This document shows positions 8,587-17,869 of a stretch of DNA of 64,000 nt, piece by piece. The DNA comes from WTFY01 sp965203725 (GTDB lineage Bacteria; Pseudomonadota; Gammaproteobacteria; UBA4575). The stretch covers positions 62,001 through 126,000 of the forward strand of contig CBDBDH010000001.1 of assembly GCA_965203725.1 (NCBI GenBank), read 5' to 3'. The notes under the pieces are model-generated. The model did no database searches. It had not been told where the DNA came from and worked only from the letters and a program-made list of their open reading frames with translations. Within the stretch, counting starts at the first letter, position 1. Every line of letters starts with the position of its first letter. A program made the position numbers and the translations under genes.

Positions 8587-10044
8587 TCATTCAATGTGAT
8601 AATTGGGAGCTTCCTTGGTAATGGTCACATCATGTACATGGCTCTCGCGTATTCCGGCTGACGAGATTCTTACGAACTCCGGCCGGGTTCGCATCTCCCC
8701 GATATCGGTGCACCCGACATAGCCCATGCTGGAGCGCAGACCGCCCAGAAGTTGCTGGATTATGGTAACTACGGTGCCCTTGTACGGCACGCGGCCCTCG
8801 ATTCCCTCGGGCACATATTTCCCCTTGGTAAAAGCCTCATCCTGGAAGTAGCGATCCCCGGACCCCATCTGCATCGCTGACAACGAGCCCATACCGCGAT
8901 AGGTCTTGTACGAACGTCCCTGATAGAGTTCAACTTCGCCCGGCGCCTCCTTCGTGCCCGCAAACAGGCCACCCACCATCACCGTATCGGCACCTGCCGC
9001 AATGGCTTTGGCCACATCTCCCGAATAGCGAATGCCGCCGTCGGCGATGATCGGAACTTCGGACTGGACGGCCTGGTGAACATTGTTCACTGCACTGATC
9101 TGTGGAACGCCCACCCCGGCCACGATTCTGGTCGTACAGATGGAGCCTGGCCCGATCCCTACCTTCACTGCATCCGCACCCGCGTCGATCAGGCCTTTTG
9201 CCGCTTCACCGGTGGCAATATTCCCGCCAATCACCTGGATCCCCGGGTAATTTTCCTTGATCCACCGGACGCGATCGAACACCGCCTGGGAATGCCCGTG
9301 GGCGGTGTCCACCACGATGACATCGGCGCCCGCCTGTACCAGCTTGTCCACGCGCAGATCGGTGTCAGGCCCGACACCCACGGCGGCACCGACCAGCAAG
9401 CGTCCCTCACCGTCCTTGCAGGCATGGGGGAAGTCCGTCGACTTTTGAATATCCTTCACTGTGATCAGGCCGCGCAGCTTGAACTCATCATTGACGACCA
9501 AAACCTTCTCGATGCGGTGTTCGTGCAGCAGACCCTGGATTTCCTCTGTCCCGGCACCTTCCTTGACGGTGACCAGATGCTCCCGTTGGGTCATGATTTT
9601 CGACACCGGCTCATCCCTGCGGGTTTCAAATCGCAAATCGCGGCTGGTGACGATGCCGACGAGCGACTCACCTACGACCACCGGGACCCCCGAAATGTTT
9701 TTCTCCCGGGTAAGTTCGAGTACTTCCCCGATGCTGCTGTCGGGGTCTACACAGATCGGATCCTTGATGACTCCGCTTTCGTACTTCTTGACCATGCGAA
9801 CTTCATCCGCCTGACCCGCAATCGGCAGGTTTTTGTGGATCACGCCAAGGCCGCCTTCCTGCGCCAGCGAGATGGCCAGGCGGCCTTCGGTCACCGTGTC
9901 CATGGCAGAAGAAAGTAGCGGGATGTTGAGGGAAAGGTCGCGAGTCAGTCGCGTGCCGAGATCGACATCGCGCGGTAACACGCTGGAGTGGGCCGGTATT
10001 AGGGAAACATCATCAAATGTCAACGCGTCGTATTTGATTTGCAT
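8587..10044 (-). CDS. guaB: IMP dehydrogenase
   Basis: Oxidises IMP to XMP with NAD, the committed step to GMP. At 485 residues it has the standard TIM barrel with two CBS domains inserted after roughly residue 90 (PICVDPDSSIGEVL and IMTQREHLVTVKEG). The active-site loop GPGSICTTRIVAGVGVPQ carries the catalytic Cys; the phosphate site IADGGIRYSGD and the flap MGSLSAM follow. It is the promoter-proximal gene of guaBA and is divergent from xseA across 114 bp that include an AT-rich stretch near 10100-10120. Confidence 0.98.
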   Translation of the reverse strand: MQIKYDALTFDDVSLIPAHSSVLPRDVDLGTRLTRDLSLNIPLLSSAMDTVTEGRLAISLAQEGGLGVIHKNLPIAGQADEVRMVKKYESGVIKDPICVDPDSSIGEVLELTREKNISGVPVVVGESLVGIVTSRDLRFETRRDEPVSKIMTQREHLVTVKEGAGTEEIQGLLHEHRIEKVLVVNDEFKLRGLITVKDIQKSTDFPHACKDGEGRLLVGAAVGVGPDTDLRVDKLVQAGADVIVVDTAHGHSQAVFDRVRWIKENYPGIQVIGGNIATGEAAKGLIDAGADAVKVGIGPGSICTTRIVAGVGVPQISAVNNVHQAVQSEVPIIADGGIRYSGDVAKAIAAGADTVMVGGLFAGTKEAPGEVELYQGRSYKTYRGMGSLSAMQMGSGDRYFQDEAFTKGKYVPEGIEGRVPYKGTVVTIIQQLLGGLRSSMGYVGCTDIGEMRTRPEFVRISSAGIRESHVHDVTITKEAPNYHIE

Positions 10045-10158
10045 GAGTAGTCCTGCGCCTTGAAAGGCGGTTTATTATAGGGACTGCATTTTTCGCGGTA
10101 AACTTATTAATATTAACCGAATACAAGCCTGCCCAGACAACATACCAATCCGCCCGAC

Positions 10159-11511
10159 ATGGATCACCCACCCTCAGTTTCCGGCACCGCAGAAAGACAG
10201 GTGTACTCCGTCAGCCAACTGAACCGGGAGGTCAGGCAGTTGTTGCTGCAGAGCCTGCCCCAGGTCTGGCTGGAAGGAGAGCTCTCCAATGTGGCGCGGC
10301 CCGCATCCGGGCATTTGTATTTCTTGCTGAAGGATGAGCATGCGCAGGTGCGCGGCGTGATGTTCAGCCGGGCCAACCGGGCGCTGCCCTTCCAGCCCAG
10401 CGACGGAATGCACGTTCTGGTCCAGGCAAGTGTCTCGCTGTACGAGCCTCGCGGACAATACCAGTTGACCGTTGAACACATGGAGGAAGCCGGTGTCGGG
10501 ATTTTGCAGCGCAGGTATGAAGCGCTGAAACGCAAGCTCAGCGAAGAGGGGCTGTTCGACACCGAACACAAGCAGGCCTTGCCCAGATTCCCCGGGACGC
10601 TCTGCGTGGTCACCTCGGCCACCGGGGCTGCGATACGGGACATACTCAGCGTACTGGCGCGCAGGTTTCCTCCGCTCACCATACGGATTTATGCCATTCC
10701 GGTGCAGGGCGAGGCTTCGGCGGGTGCCGTGGTTGATGCCATACAGGCAATCAACCGGCACAGGCATGGCGATGTCATTATCCTGGCACGGGGAGGCGGC
10801 TCGATAGAGGATCTCTGGTCTTTCAACGAAGAGTCCGTAGCCCGCGCCATTTTCACTTCCGAATTGCCGGTCGTGACCGGCATCGGGCACGAAGTCGATT
10901 TCACGATTGCCGATTTTGTCGCGGACTTGCGTGCCCCGACCCCTTCGGCGGCCGCTGAACTTGTCGTACCTGATGCCGGCGAAATCCTTGAAACCCTGGG
11001 TCAGCTTCGGGAGTCCATGACCCGCCTGGTCCACACGACTTCGGCCAACCTGCACCAAGCTCTCGACTGGATGAAACAGCGGCTTGAGCACATGCACCCC
11101 AAACAGACGGTACAAAGGAATATGCAGCTTCTCGTTGAGTTCGCAAGACGTGCGGAGAATGCAACGAAGCTTGAACATTCCTATCGGGGCAATGGATTGA
11201 TCAGCCTGCAGGCCCGGCTCGGGAGGCTGTCGCCTGAACTCCAGATCAACAAATCCCGTGCCCTGCTCACACATCTGCATGCACAGCTGAACCACCTGCT
11301 ATGTACCAAGAAGGAGCAAGCCGAGCACGAACTGGAAGCATTTGCCCGCGCCCTGGATACGGCAAGTCCGCATGCCACCCTGAACCGCGGCTACTCCATT
11401 GTGACGCTGGAGAAAAGCGGCCAGGTCCTGCACGATGCCGCCAAGGCGACTCCGGATGAAAGGATCCAGGTCCAGCTGGCCAAGGGCCGTTTCTCGGCCC
11501 GCGTCGAGTAA
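10159..11511 (+). CDS. xseA: exodeoxyribonuclease VII large subunit
   Basis: Catalytic subunit of exonuclease VII, which degrades single-stranded DNA in both directions and needs the small subunit XseB, not present here. The 450-residue protein has the N-terminal OB-fold (YSVSQLNREVRQLL, VWLEGELSNVARPASGHLYFLLKD), the catalytic core with VVTSATGAAIRDIL and ILARGGGSIEDLWSFNEE and GIGHEVDFTIADFVADLRAPTPSAAAE, then a long coiled-coil region and the C-terminal RGYSIV segment. The position opposite guaB is common in Gammaproteobacteria. Confidence 0.97.
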   Translation: MDHPPSVSGTAERQVYSVSQLNREVRQLLLQSLPQVWLEGELSNVARPASGHLYFLLKDEHAQVRGVMFSRANRALPFQPSDGMHVLVQASVSLYEPRGQYQLTVEHMEEAGVGILQRRYEALKRKLSEEGLFDTEHKQALPRFPGTLCVVTSATGAAIRDILSVLARRFPPLTIRIYAIPVQGEASAGAVVDAIQAINRHRHGDVIILARGGGSIEDLWSFNEESVARAIFTSELPVVTGIGHEVDFTIADFVADLRAPTPSAAAELVVPDAGEILETLGQLRESMTRLVHTTSANLHQALDWMKQRLEHMHPKQTVQRNMQLLVEFARRAENATKLEHSYRGNGLISLQARLGRLSPELQINKSRALLTHLHAQLNHLLCTKKEQAEHELEAFARALDTASPHATLNRGYSIVTLEKSGQVLHDAAKATPDERIQVQLAKGRFSARVE

Positions 11512-11578
11512 TTTTTACGCGATCCGCCCCCTCACGCTGGCAATCATTCGCCGCGACGAATTTCAATACCAAGAGTTC

Positions 11579-11607
11579 TTGCCAGACAGCTTATTATCTG
11601 GTATCTA
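11579..11607 (+). promoter_or_regulatory. candidate sigma70 promoter of the dksA-like gene
   Basis: TTGCCA at 11579-11584 and TATCTA at 11602-11607 are separated by 17 bases, close to the sigma70 ideal. Transcription would begin near 11614 and give a short leader before the ATG at 11634. The spacer also contains an inverted CCAGA...TCTGG pair, which could be an operator. Inferred by eye only. Confidence 0.5.
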
Positions 11608-11633
11608 GGCGCTTGGTTTTAACCGAGAGTCCC

Positions 11634-12761
11634 ATGGTCGCTAAAAAAACAGCCCGCCGAAAAAAAGCCGCAAGCAGGAAAAAGTCGGCTGCCGGAAAAC
11701 GAACGGTCGCCAGAAAAGCAGCCACTCGCAAGACAACGGCTAAAAAGAAGGTGGCTGTCAAGCGCAGCAGCCCAGCGAAGAAAAAAGCAGCACCCAAACG
11801 GAAAACCGCCGCCAAGAGAAAAGCAGCAACGGCCAAAAAGGCTCCTGCGAAAAAGCGCACGGCCGCCAAAAAGTCGGTAACCCGGAAAACCGCGGCCAAA
11901 AAGAAGGCCCCGGTCAAGAAGAAAGCCCCGGCCAGAAAAACGGCCGCCTCGGCTAAAAAACGCCCCACGGCCAAAAAGAAAGCCGCACCCAAACGGAAAA
12001 CCGCCGCCAAGAGAAAAGCAGCAACGGCCAAAAAGGCTCCTGCGAAAAAGCGCACGGTTGCCAAAAAATCGGTAACCCGGAAAACCGCGGTCAAGAAGAA
12101 AACTCCGGTCAGGAAGAAGGCCCCGGCCAGAAAAACAGCCGCTGCAGCCAAAAGACGGCCTGTCGCCAAAAAGAAAGCCGCACCCAAGCGGAAAACGGCT
12201 GCCAAGAGAAAAGCCCCCACAGAACGGAAAACCGTTGCCAGAAAACAGGCTTCGGCAAAAACCGGTACGGGGAAAACCCAGCTCGTCAAGGAAGCAAAAA
12301 AGAAAAAGCGCATCGAGCTGCTGAAGAAAAAACGTGCCGCCGTCGACCTGCCTGTAGAAGGCGTGCTGGTATACACCATGCATCGGGGTGAAAGTTACAT
12401 GAGCCCCAACCAACTGGAATATTTCCGCTCAAAATTACTGCAGTGGAAACAGGACCTTCTCGATGAGGTCAGCCGAACGGTCGATCACATGAAAAAGGAT
12501 GCAAGCCAGTTTGCCGACCCTGCAGACCGGGCAACGCAAGAAGAAGAGTTCAGTCTGGAATTGCGAACACGCGACCGTGAGGGAAAGCTGGTTCGGAAAA
12601 TCAACCAGACCCTGGCTGCGATCGATGCAGATGAATACGGCTACTGCGAGTCCTGCGGTGTAGAGATCGGGATAGAAAGGCTGGAAGCCCGCCCCACGGC
12701 AACCCTGTGCATCGACTGCAAGACACTACAGGAAATCAAGGAAAAACAGAGCTTTACATAG
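11634..12761 (+). CDS. DksA-family transcription factor with histone H1-like N-terminal tail
   Basis: The C-terminal 137 residues of this 375-residue protein are DksA, the RNA polymerase secondary-channel factor that acts with ppGpp. They contain YMSPNQLEYFR, the coiled coil with the acidic-tip motif DPADRA, EEEFSLELRTRDRE, and the zinc finger CESCGVEIGIERLEARPT...CIDCK. The first 238 residues are almost only Lys, Ala, Arg, Pro and Thr, like eukaryotic histone H1 tails and the AlgP-type proteins of Pseudomonas, and would bind DNA or RNA without sequence specificity. The tail is built from a 65-residue unit repeated at DNA level. I chose ATG 11634 over TTG 11613 because it lies beyond the likely transcription start and follows GAGAG. 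E. coli DksA is only 151 residues, so this is an unusual fusion. Function in transcription is inferred from family; the role of the tail is unknown. Confidence 0.9.
   Translation: MVAKKTARRKKAASRKKSAAGKRTVARKAATRKTTAKKKVAVKRSSPAKKKAAPKRKTAAKRKAATAKKAPAKKRTAAKKSVTRKTAAKKKAPVKKKAPARKTAASAKKRPTAKKKAAPKRKTAAKRKAATAKKAPAKKRTVAKKSVTRKTAVKKKTPVRKKAPARKTAAAAKRRPVAKKKAAPKRKTAAKRKAPTERKTVARKQASAKTGTGKTQLVKEAKKKKRIELLKKKRAAVDLPVEGVLVYTMHRGESYMSPNQLEYFRSKLLQWKQDLLDEVSRTVDHMKKDASQFADPADRATQEEEFSLELRTRDREGKLVRKINQTLAAIDADEYGYCESCGVEIGIERLEARPTATLCIDCKTLQEIKEKQSFT
11790..12216 (+). repeat. 195-bp tandem repeat inside the dksA-like gene
   Basis: Near-identical blocks beginning GCACCCAAACGGAAAACCGC start at 11790, 11985 and 12180, an exact period of 195 bp (65 codons). 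Two full units and the start of a third are visible. The first two are almost identical over the first 70 bases and diverge by point changes later. The repeat encodes the Lys/Ala tail, so unit gain or loss would keep the reading frame. Confidence 0.88.
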
Positions 12762-12854
12762 CCTGCTTTTGTCTTTTGCAAAGCCCTGTGGCAGGTACGG
12801 CTGGCATGACCGAAAGCAGGAGCCGAGCGGCCTCTCCCGGCAAACCATGCAACA

Positions 12855-13949
12855 CTAGCCTGTGCCGCGCCCTCCCGGCATCGTGCTTGCATCCAGGAAC
12901 TTGTCGAAGAAAATATTTTCCTCTTTCATTCCCTGCGCGACCATCACTTCGATTGCCGCATCGATCATGGGCGGCGGTCCGCACAAATAACCCTGCGACT
13001 CGCTCAAGGACAGTTTCCCGGTGTCCACATAAGCCGACTTGAGGTAGTCAGTCACCAGCCCTCGTGCACCTTGCCAGTCACTGTCTTCGGGCTCCATGTT
13101 CAGGACCGGGACAAACTCAAATGAATTGTCCGGGTTCCATTTCGAACCAATATCATCCATTTCTGCAAGACAATACAGGTCTTGCTGGGTTCTGGCACCA
13201 AACAGGAACAGGCAGTCTCGTGGTATCTGCTCATTCACCGCAGATTCCAAAATCGCCTTGATTGAACTGATACCGCTTCCCCCTGCAATGCAAATGATCG
13301 GTGCAGGTTCCGGACGCAGCCAGAAATGGCCGTATGGCCCGGCTATGGTAACCTTTGCATCGGTGCGGTCTTCCTTGAACAGCCATTCCGTAAACTCACC
13401 TCCCGGAACCAGGCGAACAAAAAAAGTCATTTCGTTGTCTGCCTCATTTTCCGGCGCCTTGGCAAAGGAATAGGATCGCGGGCTGCTGAGGCCCGGCACA
13501 TTGATCTCTGCATACTGACCCGCAATCCCGCTGCGTTGCGGCAATGGATACAGGGACTGCACGACAATCTCCTTGATGTCGTGGGTCAAGTCCGTAATGC
13601 GGGCAAGCTGCCCCTCAAAGCTGACGACCTGGTGGGCATGTGATGCATCCTCCAGCTCAACCTCAACTTCGATATCGGTTTTCAGCCGGGTCTGGCAGGC
13701 AAGAATCCAGCCTTCCTTCAGTTGATCAGGGTCAAGGACATAGGTGAAATCAGTCAGTGACTTGGTTTTGCCGCTTTTCAGGATGCATTTACAGGAAGTA
13801 CAGCTTCCGACGCGGCAATCATGTGGCCAGGGGATTCCGAGTTCCAGGGCTGCATTGAGCAGATTGTCCCCTGCCTTTACTGTAAACCGGTGCTCCCCGG
13901 AATTGATATCCGCTTGCCGATCTTTATTGCTGCCGAAAAGTTTAAACAT
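12855..13949 (-). CDS. 2Fe-2S/FAD NADH oxidoreductase, oxygenase-reductase type
   Basis: A 364-residue electron-transfer flavoprotein of the class that feeds multicomponent oxygenases (methane, phenol or benzoate oxygenase reductases). An N-terminal plant-type 2Fe-2S ferredoxin domain (residues about 15-105) has the cluster ligands CRVGSCTSCKC and a fourth Cys in GWILACQT. An FAD domain follows with the RSYSFAKAPE motif (RxYS type), then an NAD domain with CIAGGSGISSIKAILE and CGPPPMIDAAIEV. No oxygenase subunits are adjacent, so its partner is unknown. It converges with the dksA-like gene. It might serve a general reductase role. Confidence 0.85.
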   Translation of the reverse strand: MFKLFGSNKDRQADINSGEHRFTVKAGDNLLNAALELGIPWPHDCRVGSCTSCKCILKSGKTKSLTDFTYVLDPDQLKEGWILACQTRLKTDIEVEVELEDASHAHQVVSFEGQLARITDLTHDIKEIVVQSLYPLPQRSGIAGQYAEINVPGLSSPRSYSFAKAPENEADNEMTFFVRLVPGGEFTEWLFKEDRTDAKVTIAGPYGHFWLRPEPAPIICIAGGSGISSIKAILESAVNEQIPRDCLFLFGARTQQDLYCLAEMDDIGSKWNPDNSFEFVPVLNMEPEDSDWQGARGLVTDYLKSAYVDTGKLSLSESQGYLCGPPPMIDAAIEVMVAQGMKEENIFFDKFLDASTMPGGRGTG

Positions 13950-14440
13950 GGTGCCTGTGCCGAGGCCGGTGTTTGATTGGGTGCTGCAAGTACCAGTTGT
14001 GTGAACTCGAAGGGTGCGCTTTAAATGTGAATTGAAATGTTTGTCACCATCCCTGATTTAACCTTATCTGCCTGTAGCAGACAAGGAGAAGGGGCTTCAC
14101 CCCTAACAACTTGATCACAACAACCTTCTGCCCACGAATACCCACGCGCCGCAGGATGGCTTCATGCCCGGGAGCAGGACCTGCCGGCGCAGACCGATCG
14201 GCACACCTGACGATCACTGCCGACTCTGCCTGCTTGCACGTTGCCAGCAAACACCTCCCGGTGCCTGACTATCCGGACTTTCAATGGAAGGCAGGGCCAA
14301 CCGACCCGGTCTCAAGCTGCCCCGCTGCAAGGAACACCAGCAAGCAGCACGCATGAATCCGATGCAACTTGCGAAAGCCCTCCCGGGCTTCACAGGATCA
14401 GTTGGATGCTTTCAGTACCGGGTACGTAAGCTAAGGCTTG
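13950..14440. other. intergenic region, no supported gene
   Basis: About 490 bp upstream of the oxidoreductase gene and downstream of the small 4Fe-4S gene. Short open frames exist on both strands, including a 68-codon minus frame at 14044-14250 starting with TTG, but none shows a recognisable family or a well-spaced ribosome binding site. Part of it must hold the oxidoreductase promoter. Confidence 0.5.
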
Positions 14441-14620
14441 CTATTCTTCGATCTGCAATGCTCCAGATGGGCACTTAGAGACGGTTTCACGAATCTCTGC
14501 CTCAGCCGCTGCACTCGTGTCAATTACAAATTGTCCGTCTTCCACCTTGAACACCGTAGGGGAACCTTTCACACATTCTCCGGCGTGAGTACAGGTATTT
14601 CCGTCATATGTTACTTTCAT
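14441..14620 (-). CDS. small (4Fe-4S)-binding protein
   Basis: A 59-residue protein. Its four cysteines are arranged as CTHAGEC near residues 9-15 and KCPSGALQIEE at the C-terminus, with a central KGSPTVFKVEDGQFVID. This is the layout of the divergent mono-cluster 4Fe-4S family (Fer4_19 type). The start ATG at 14620 has a strong Shine-Dalgarno, GGAGG, 7 bases upstream on the minus strand; the stop TAG is at 14441-14443. It lies between msrB and the 2Fe-2S/FAD reductase, all on the minus strand, so a small redox group is possible, though the gap on each side is hundreds of bases. Cluster type is inferred from cysteine pattern. Confidence 0.8.
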   Translation of the reverse strand: MKVTYDGNTCTHAGECVKGSPTVFKVEDGQFVIDTSAAAEAEIRETVSKCPSGALQIEE

Positions 14621-14916
14621 CGTAAGTTTCCTCCATCTTACTTTTTAGGACCAACTGGACTGTTAGCGCCCATGATTTTCAAGTAGTTGTAGTTCCCTCA
14701 AAAAGACACACTCCTATTTCCCGCTGTAAAACACGGAATGAAATCAGTGGACTTCGTATATAACTGCCCGGAAGTATATCACCCTTGCACATTCAAAGGT
14801 AATGTCACCCAGGTGAGCATACCGGCGCCTTGCCTCGATACCTGCATCAAGTAATCGCACTATTTCGCGGCGGGCCGGCATGCTTGTTGGCCATGCCAGG
14901 GATCGATACAGGCCGG

Positions 14917-15315
14917 CTAATCCTGTTTGGGATCAAACTCCAATGAGACAGAATTGATACAGTATCTGAGATGTGTAGGGGGAGGTCCGTCATTGAACAC
15001 GTGCCCCAGGTGGGATTTACAACTGCTGCAGATCACTTCCGTAGCCCGGCTGAAGAGCCCAAGGTCCGGACGCGTGGCTACACTTTGCTGGTCCAAAGGC
15101 TGCCAGAAGCTCGGCCAGCCAGTACCTGAATCATATTTGGTTTGAGAATCGAACAATGGGGCCTTGCAGCATACACATCGATAAATGCCGGTACCCTTAT
15201 GATTCCAGTATTCGCCGCTGAAAGGGGGTTCTGTCCCTTTTTGCCTGCACACCCAGAATTGTTCCGGTGTCAGTTGCTGACGCCACTCCTTTTTTGATTT
15301 TTTGACCTTTGTCAA
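14917..15315 (-). CDS. msrB: peptide methionine (R)-S-oxide reductase
   Basis: Reduces methionine-R-sulfoxide in oxidised proteins. The 132-residue protein shows the SelR/MsrB fold: zinc-binding CVCC near residue 50 and CSSC near residue 97, the hallmark SGTGWPSFWQP, GHVFNDGPPPT, and the catalytic Cys in RYCINSVSL. There is no signal peptide, so it is cytosolic. It starts 37 bp downstream of the pnp stop on the same strand and may be read through from that operon. Confidence 0.95.
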   Translation of the reverse strand: MTKVKKSKKEWRQQLTPEQFWVCRQKGTEPPFSGEYWNHKGTGIYRCVCCKAPLFDSQTKYDSGTGWPSFWQPLDQQSVATRPDLGLFSRATEVICSSCKSHLGHVFNDGPPPTHLRYCINSVSLEFDPKQD

Positions 15316-15351
15316 TGTCTCGAAAACCGAGGCGGCCTGTGGAATACGGAA

Positions 15352-17442
15352 TTACGAATATTCATTCTCAATGGCTTTCATGCTCAACCTGACACGGCCC
15401 TGCTTGTCGATTTCAAGCACTTTCACCTTGATGATATCGCCTTCAGAGAGCTCATCTGCCACGCTTTCCACGCGTTCATGTGAGATTTGTGAAATATGAA
15501 CAAGTCCATCCTTGCCCGGCAACACGCTGACGAAAGCTCCGAAATCCATGATCTTCACGACTTTCCCCTCATAGATCTTGCCGACTTCCACATCGGCCGT
15601 GATCTCTTCGATTCGTCGTTTGGCGTCATCTCCTGCAGCCTTGTCCACGGATGCAATGCGAACGACTCCGTCATCATCGATATCTATGGTAGTCCCCGTC
15701 TCTTCCGTCAGGGCACGTATGGTCGCACCCCCCTTGCCGATGACGTCACGTATCTTGTCGGGGTTGATTTTGAGGACCGTGAACCGGGGCGCATGCTCGG
15801 ACATCTCCTGGCGCGGAGCCGGAATGACCGCATTCATTTCTCCGAGGATATGTGACAATCCTTCACACGCTTGCTTGAGCGCAATCTCCATAATCTCCCG
15901 GGTGATGCCTTCAATCTTGATATCCATCTGCAGCGCTGTGATGCCCTGTTCGGTTCCTGCCACTTTGAAATCCATGTCGCCCAGGTGATCCTCATCGCCG
16001 AGGATGTCCGTGAGGACTGCAAAACTTTCGCCCTCCTTGATCAGACCCATGGCAATCCCCGCAACGGGTGCCTTGATGGGTACCCCTGAATCCATCAGGG
16101 AAAGGCTGGTGCCGCAAACACTGGCCATGGAACTGGAACCGTTTGATTCCGTGATTTCAGACACCACCCTGATCACGTAGGGGAAGTCATCTTCGCTTGG
16201 AACCACGGCCCGTATGCCGCGCTTGGCCAGTTTTCCGTGCCCGATCTCCCGGCGCTTCGGCGATCCGACCATGCCCGTTTCTCCCACACAGTAAGGCGGG
16301 AAATTGTAGTGCAGCATGAAGTTGTCCTTGAACTCGCCCTCGATGGCATCCACCACCTGTGCATCCCGGCTTGTACCCAGGGTCGTAGCAACCAGCGCCT
16401 GGGTCTCTCCACGCGTGAAGAGCGCACTGCCATGGACGCGGGGCAAGAGTCCTACCCGCACGCCGATCGGGCGAACCGTGCTCTTGTCCCGTCCATCGAT
16501 GCGCGGCTCGCCCGCCAGGATCCGGCTGCGCACGATATCCTTCTCAAGCTTGCTGAAGGCTCCAAGAATCTCCGCTTCGCCTGAACCCTCCGCTTCGCTC
16601 GTCAGGGATTCCAGCAATTGGCCGCGTATCTCGCCAACCTTGTTCTGGCGTTCGACCTTTTCTGCAATCTGGTAGGCCTCACCGAGGCTCTCGCGGCACT
16701 GGCCATTGACCTTGTCAACCACGGATTCATCAGTGTGCGGGGCTTGCCAGTTCCATGCCGGCTTGCCAGCTTCCTGCGCAAACTCCTTGATCGCCTGGAT
16801 GGCCGTCTGGAGCTGCTCATGGCCAAACATCACAGCGCCCAGCATCGTTTCCTGCGGAAGGATGTCCGCTTCGGACTCCACCATCAGAACTGCACTCTCT
16901 GTGCCGGCTACAACCAGGTCCAGCCTGGAATTTTTCAACTGGTAGTTGTCCGGGTTCAGCACATAGTTGCCATCCACGTAGCCTACCCGGGCTGCACCTA
17001 TTGTCGCGCTGAAGGGTATTCCGGATACTGCCAATGCAGCAGAGGCGCCGAGCAAGGCCGGGACATCCGGATCAATGGCCGTGTTCATCGACACCACCGT
17101 GGCGATGATCTGGACCTCGTTGAGGAAGCCTTTGGGAAACATCGGCCGAAGCGGGCGGTCAATGAGCCGCGAGGTCAGCGTCTCCTTTTCGGACGGACGG
17201 CCTTCCCGCTTGAAGAAACCGCCAGGTATCTTGCCCGCCGCGTACGTCTTTTCCTGATAATTGATGGTCAGCGGGAAAAAATCCCGGTTGGGATCAGGTT
17301 CCTTCCTGGCTACCGCTGTGACCAGAACGGATGTCTCGCCCATGTCGACAAGCACGGCACCGTCTGCCTGGCGTGCAACTTCACCAGTCTCCAATGTGAC
17401 AAGGTGATCCCCGTATGAAAACGACTTCGTAATTTTACTCAC
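15352..17442 (-). CDS. pnp: polynucleotide phosphorylase
   Basis: 3'-5' phosphorolytic exoribonuclease, part of the RNA degradosome in E. coli. The 696-residue protein has two RNase PH domains (N-terminal GGFFKREGRPSEKETLTSRLIDRPLRPMF; second with EPRIDGRDKSTVRPI and the catalytic VLTDILGDEDHLGDMDFKVAGT), then a KH domain (DVIGKGGATIRALTEETG) and a C-terminal S1 domain (GKIYEGKVVKIMDFGAFVSVLPGKDGLVHISQ). The length is standard. It follows rpsO by 157 bp, the usual arrangement, in which pnp is often processed from the rpsO-pnp transcript. Confidence 0.98.
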   Translation of the reverse strand: MSKITKSFSYGDHLVTLETGEVARQADGAVLVDMGETSVLVTAVARKEPDPNRDFFPLTINYQEKTYAAGKIPGGFFKREGRPSEKETLTSRLIDRPLRPMFPKGFLNEVQIIATVVSMNTAIDPDVPALLGASAALAVSGIPFSATIGAARVGYVDGNYVLNPDNYQLKNSRLDLVVAGTESAVLMVESEADILPQETMLGAVMFGHEQLQTAIQAIKEFAQEAGKPAWNWQAPHTDESVVDKVNGQCRESLGEAYQIAEKVERQNKVGEIRGQLLESLTSEAEGSGEAEILGAFSKLEKDIVRSRILAGEPRIDGRDKSTVRPIGVRVGLLPRVHGSALFTRGETQALVATTLGTSRDAQVVDAIEGEFKDNFMLHYNFPPYCVGETGMVGSPKRREIGHGKLAKRGIRAVVPSEDDFPYVIRVVSEITESNGSSSMASVCGTSLSLMDSGVPIKAPVAGIAMGLIKEGESFAVLTDILGDEDHLGDMDFKVAGTEQGITALQMDIKIEGITREIMEIALKQACEGLSHILGEMNAVIPAPRQEMSEHAPRFTVLKINPDKIRDVIGKGGATIRALTEETGTTIDIDDDGVVRIASVDKAAGDDAKRRIEEITADVEVGKIYEGKVVKIMDFGAFVSVLPGKDGLVHISQISHERVESVADELSEGDIIKVKVLEIDKQGRVRLSMKAIENEYS

Positions 17443-17599
17443 TGTTTAATTCCATTTATTGAATAGCTGATTGAAAACACATGTTCATGATGGCAGCAGC
17501 CCAAACAGGGCCGTGAAAATAGATGCATGCTGAAATTCTTGCACACCCCTCATTACTTACTTGCCAACTTTCCCCCTGCCAATACAAGGGGGCTACAAG

Positions 17600-17869
17600 T
17601 CAGCGCCTTAGTCCAAGAGAACTGATCAGTTCCTGGTATTTTTTCTGATTTTTTTTGCGCAAGTAATCAAGAAGTTTGCGACGTTGATTAACCATCTTCA
17701 GTAAGCCATGGCGAGAATGATGGTCTTTCTTGTGTGTCTCGAGATGCCCGCTTAAATGTGAGATGCGCGCAGACAAAAGTGCGACCTGCACTTCAGGGGA
17801 ACCGGTGTCGGTTTTATCGCGCTGATACTCCTCAACAATCTTTGATTTTTCTGCTGCAACGAATGCCAT
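17600..17869 (-). CDS. rpsO: 30S ribosomal protein S15
   Basis: Primary-binding 16S rRNA protein of the small subunit platform. All of the 89-residue family pattern is present: TGSPEVQVALLSARISHLSGHLETHKKDHHSRHGLLKMVNQRRKLLDYL. It lies between truB and pnp on the same strand. In E. coli S15 represses its own translation through a leader pseudoknot; I did not resolve an equivalent fold in the 153-bp truB-rpsO spacer. Confidence 0.98.
   Translation of the reverse strand: MAFVAAEKSKIVEEYQRDKTDTGSPEVQVALLSARISHLSGHLETHKKDHHSRHGLLKMVNQRRKLLDYLRKKNQKKYQELISSLGLRR

Noticed and set aside
11790..12216. Repeat array considered as a CRISPR-like array
   Set aside because: The 195-bp units are continuous coding sequence for the Lys/Ala tail, with no spacer structure.
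14044..14250. 68-codon minus-strand frame with a vaguely FeoA-like pattern
   Set aside because: TTG start almost touching the purine-rich site, no real family match, and a basic low-information sequence.
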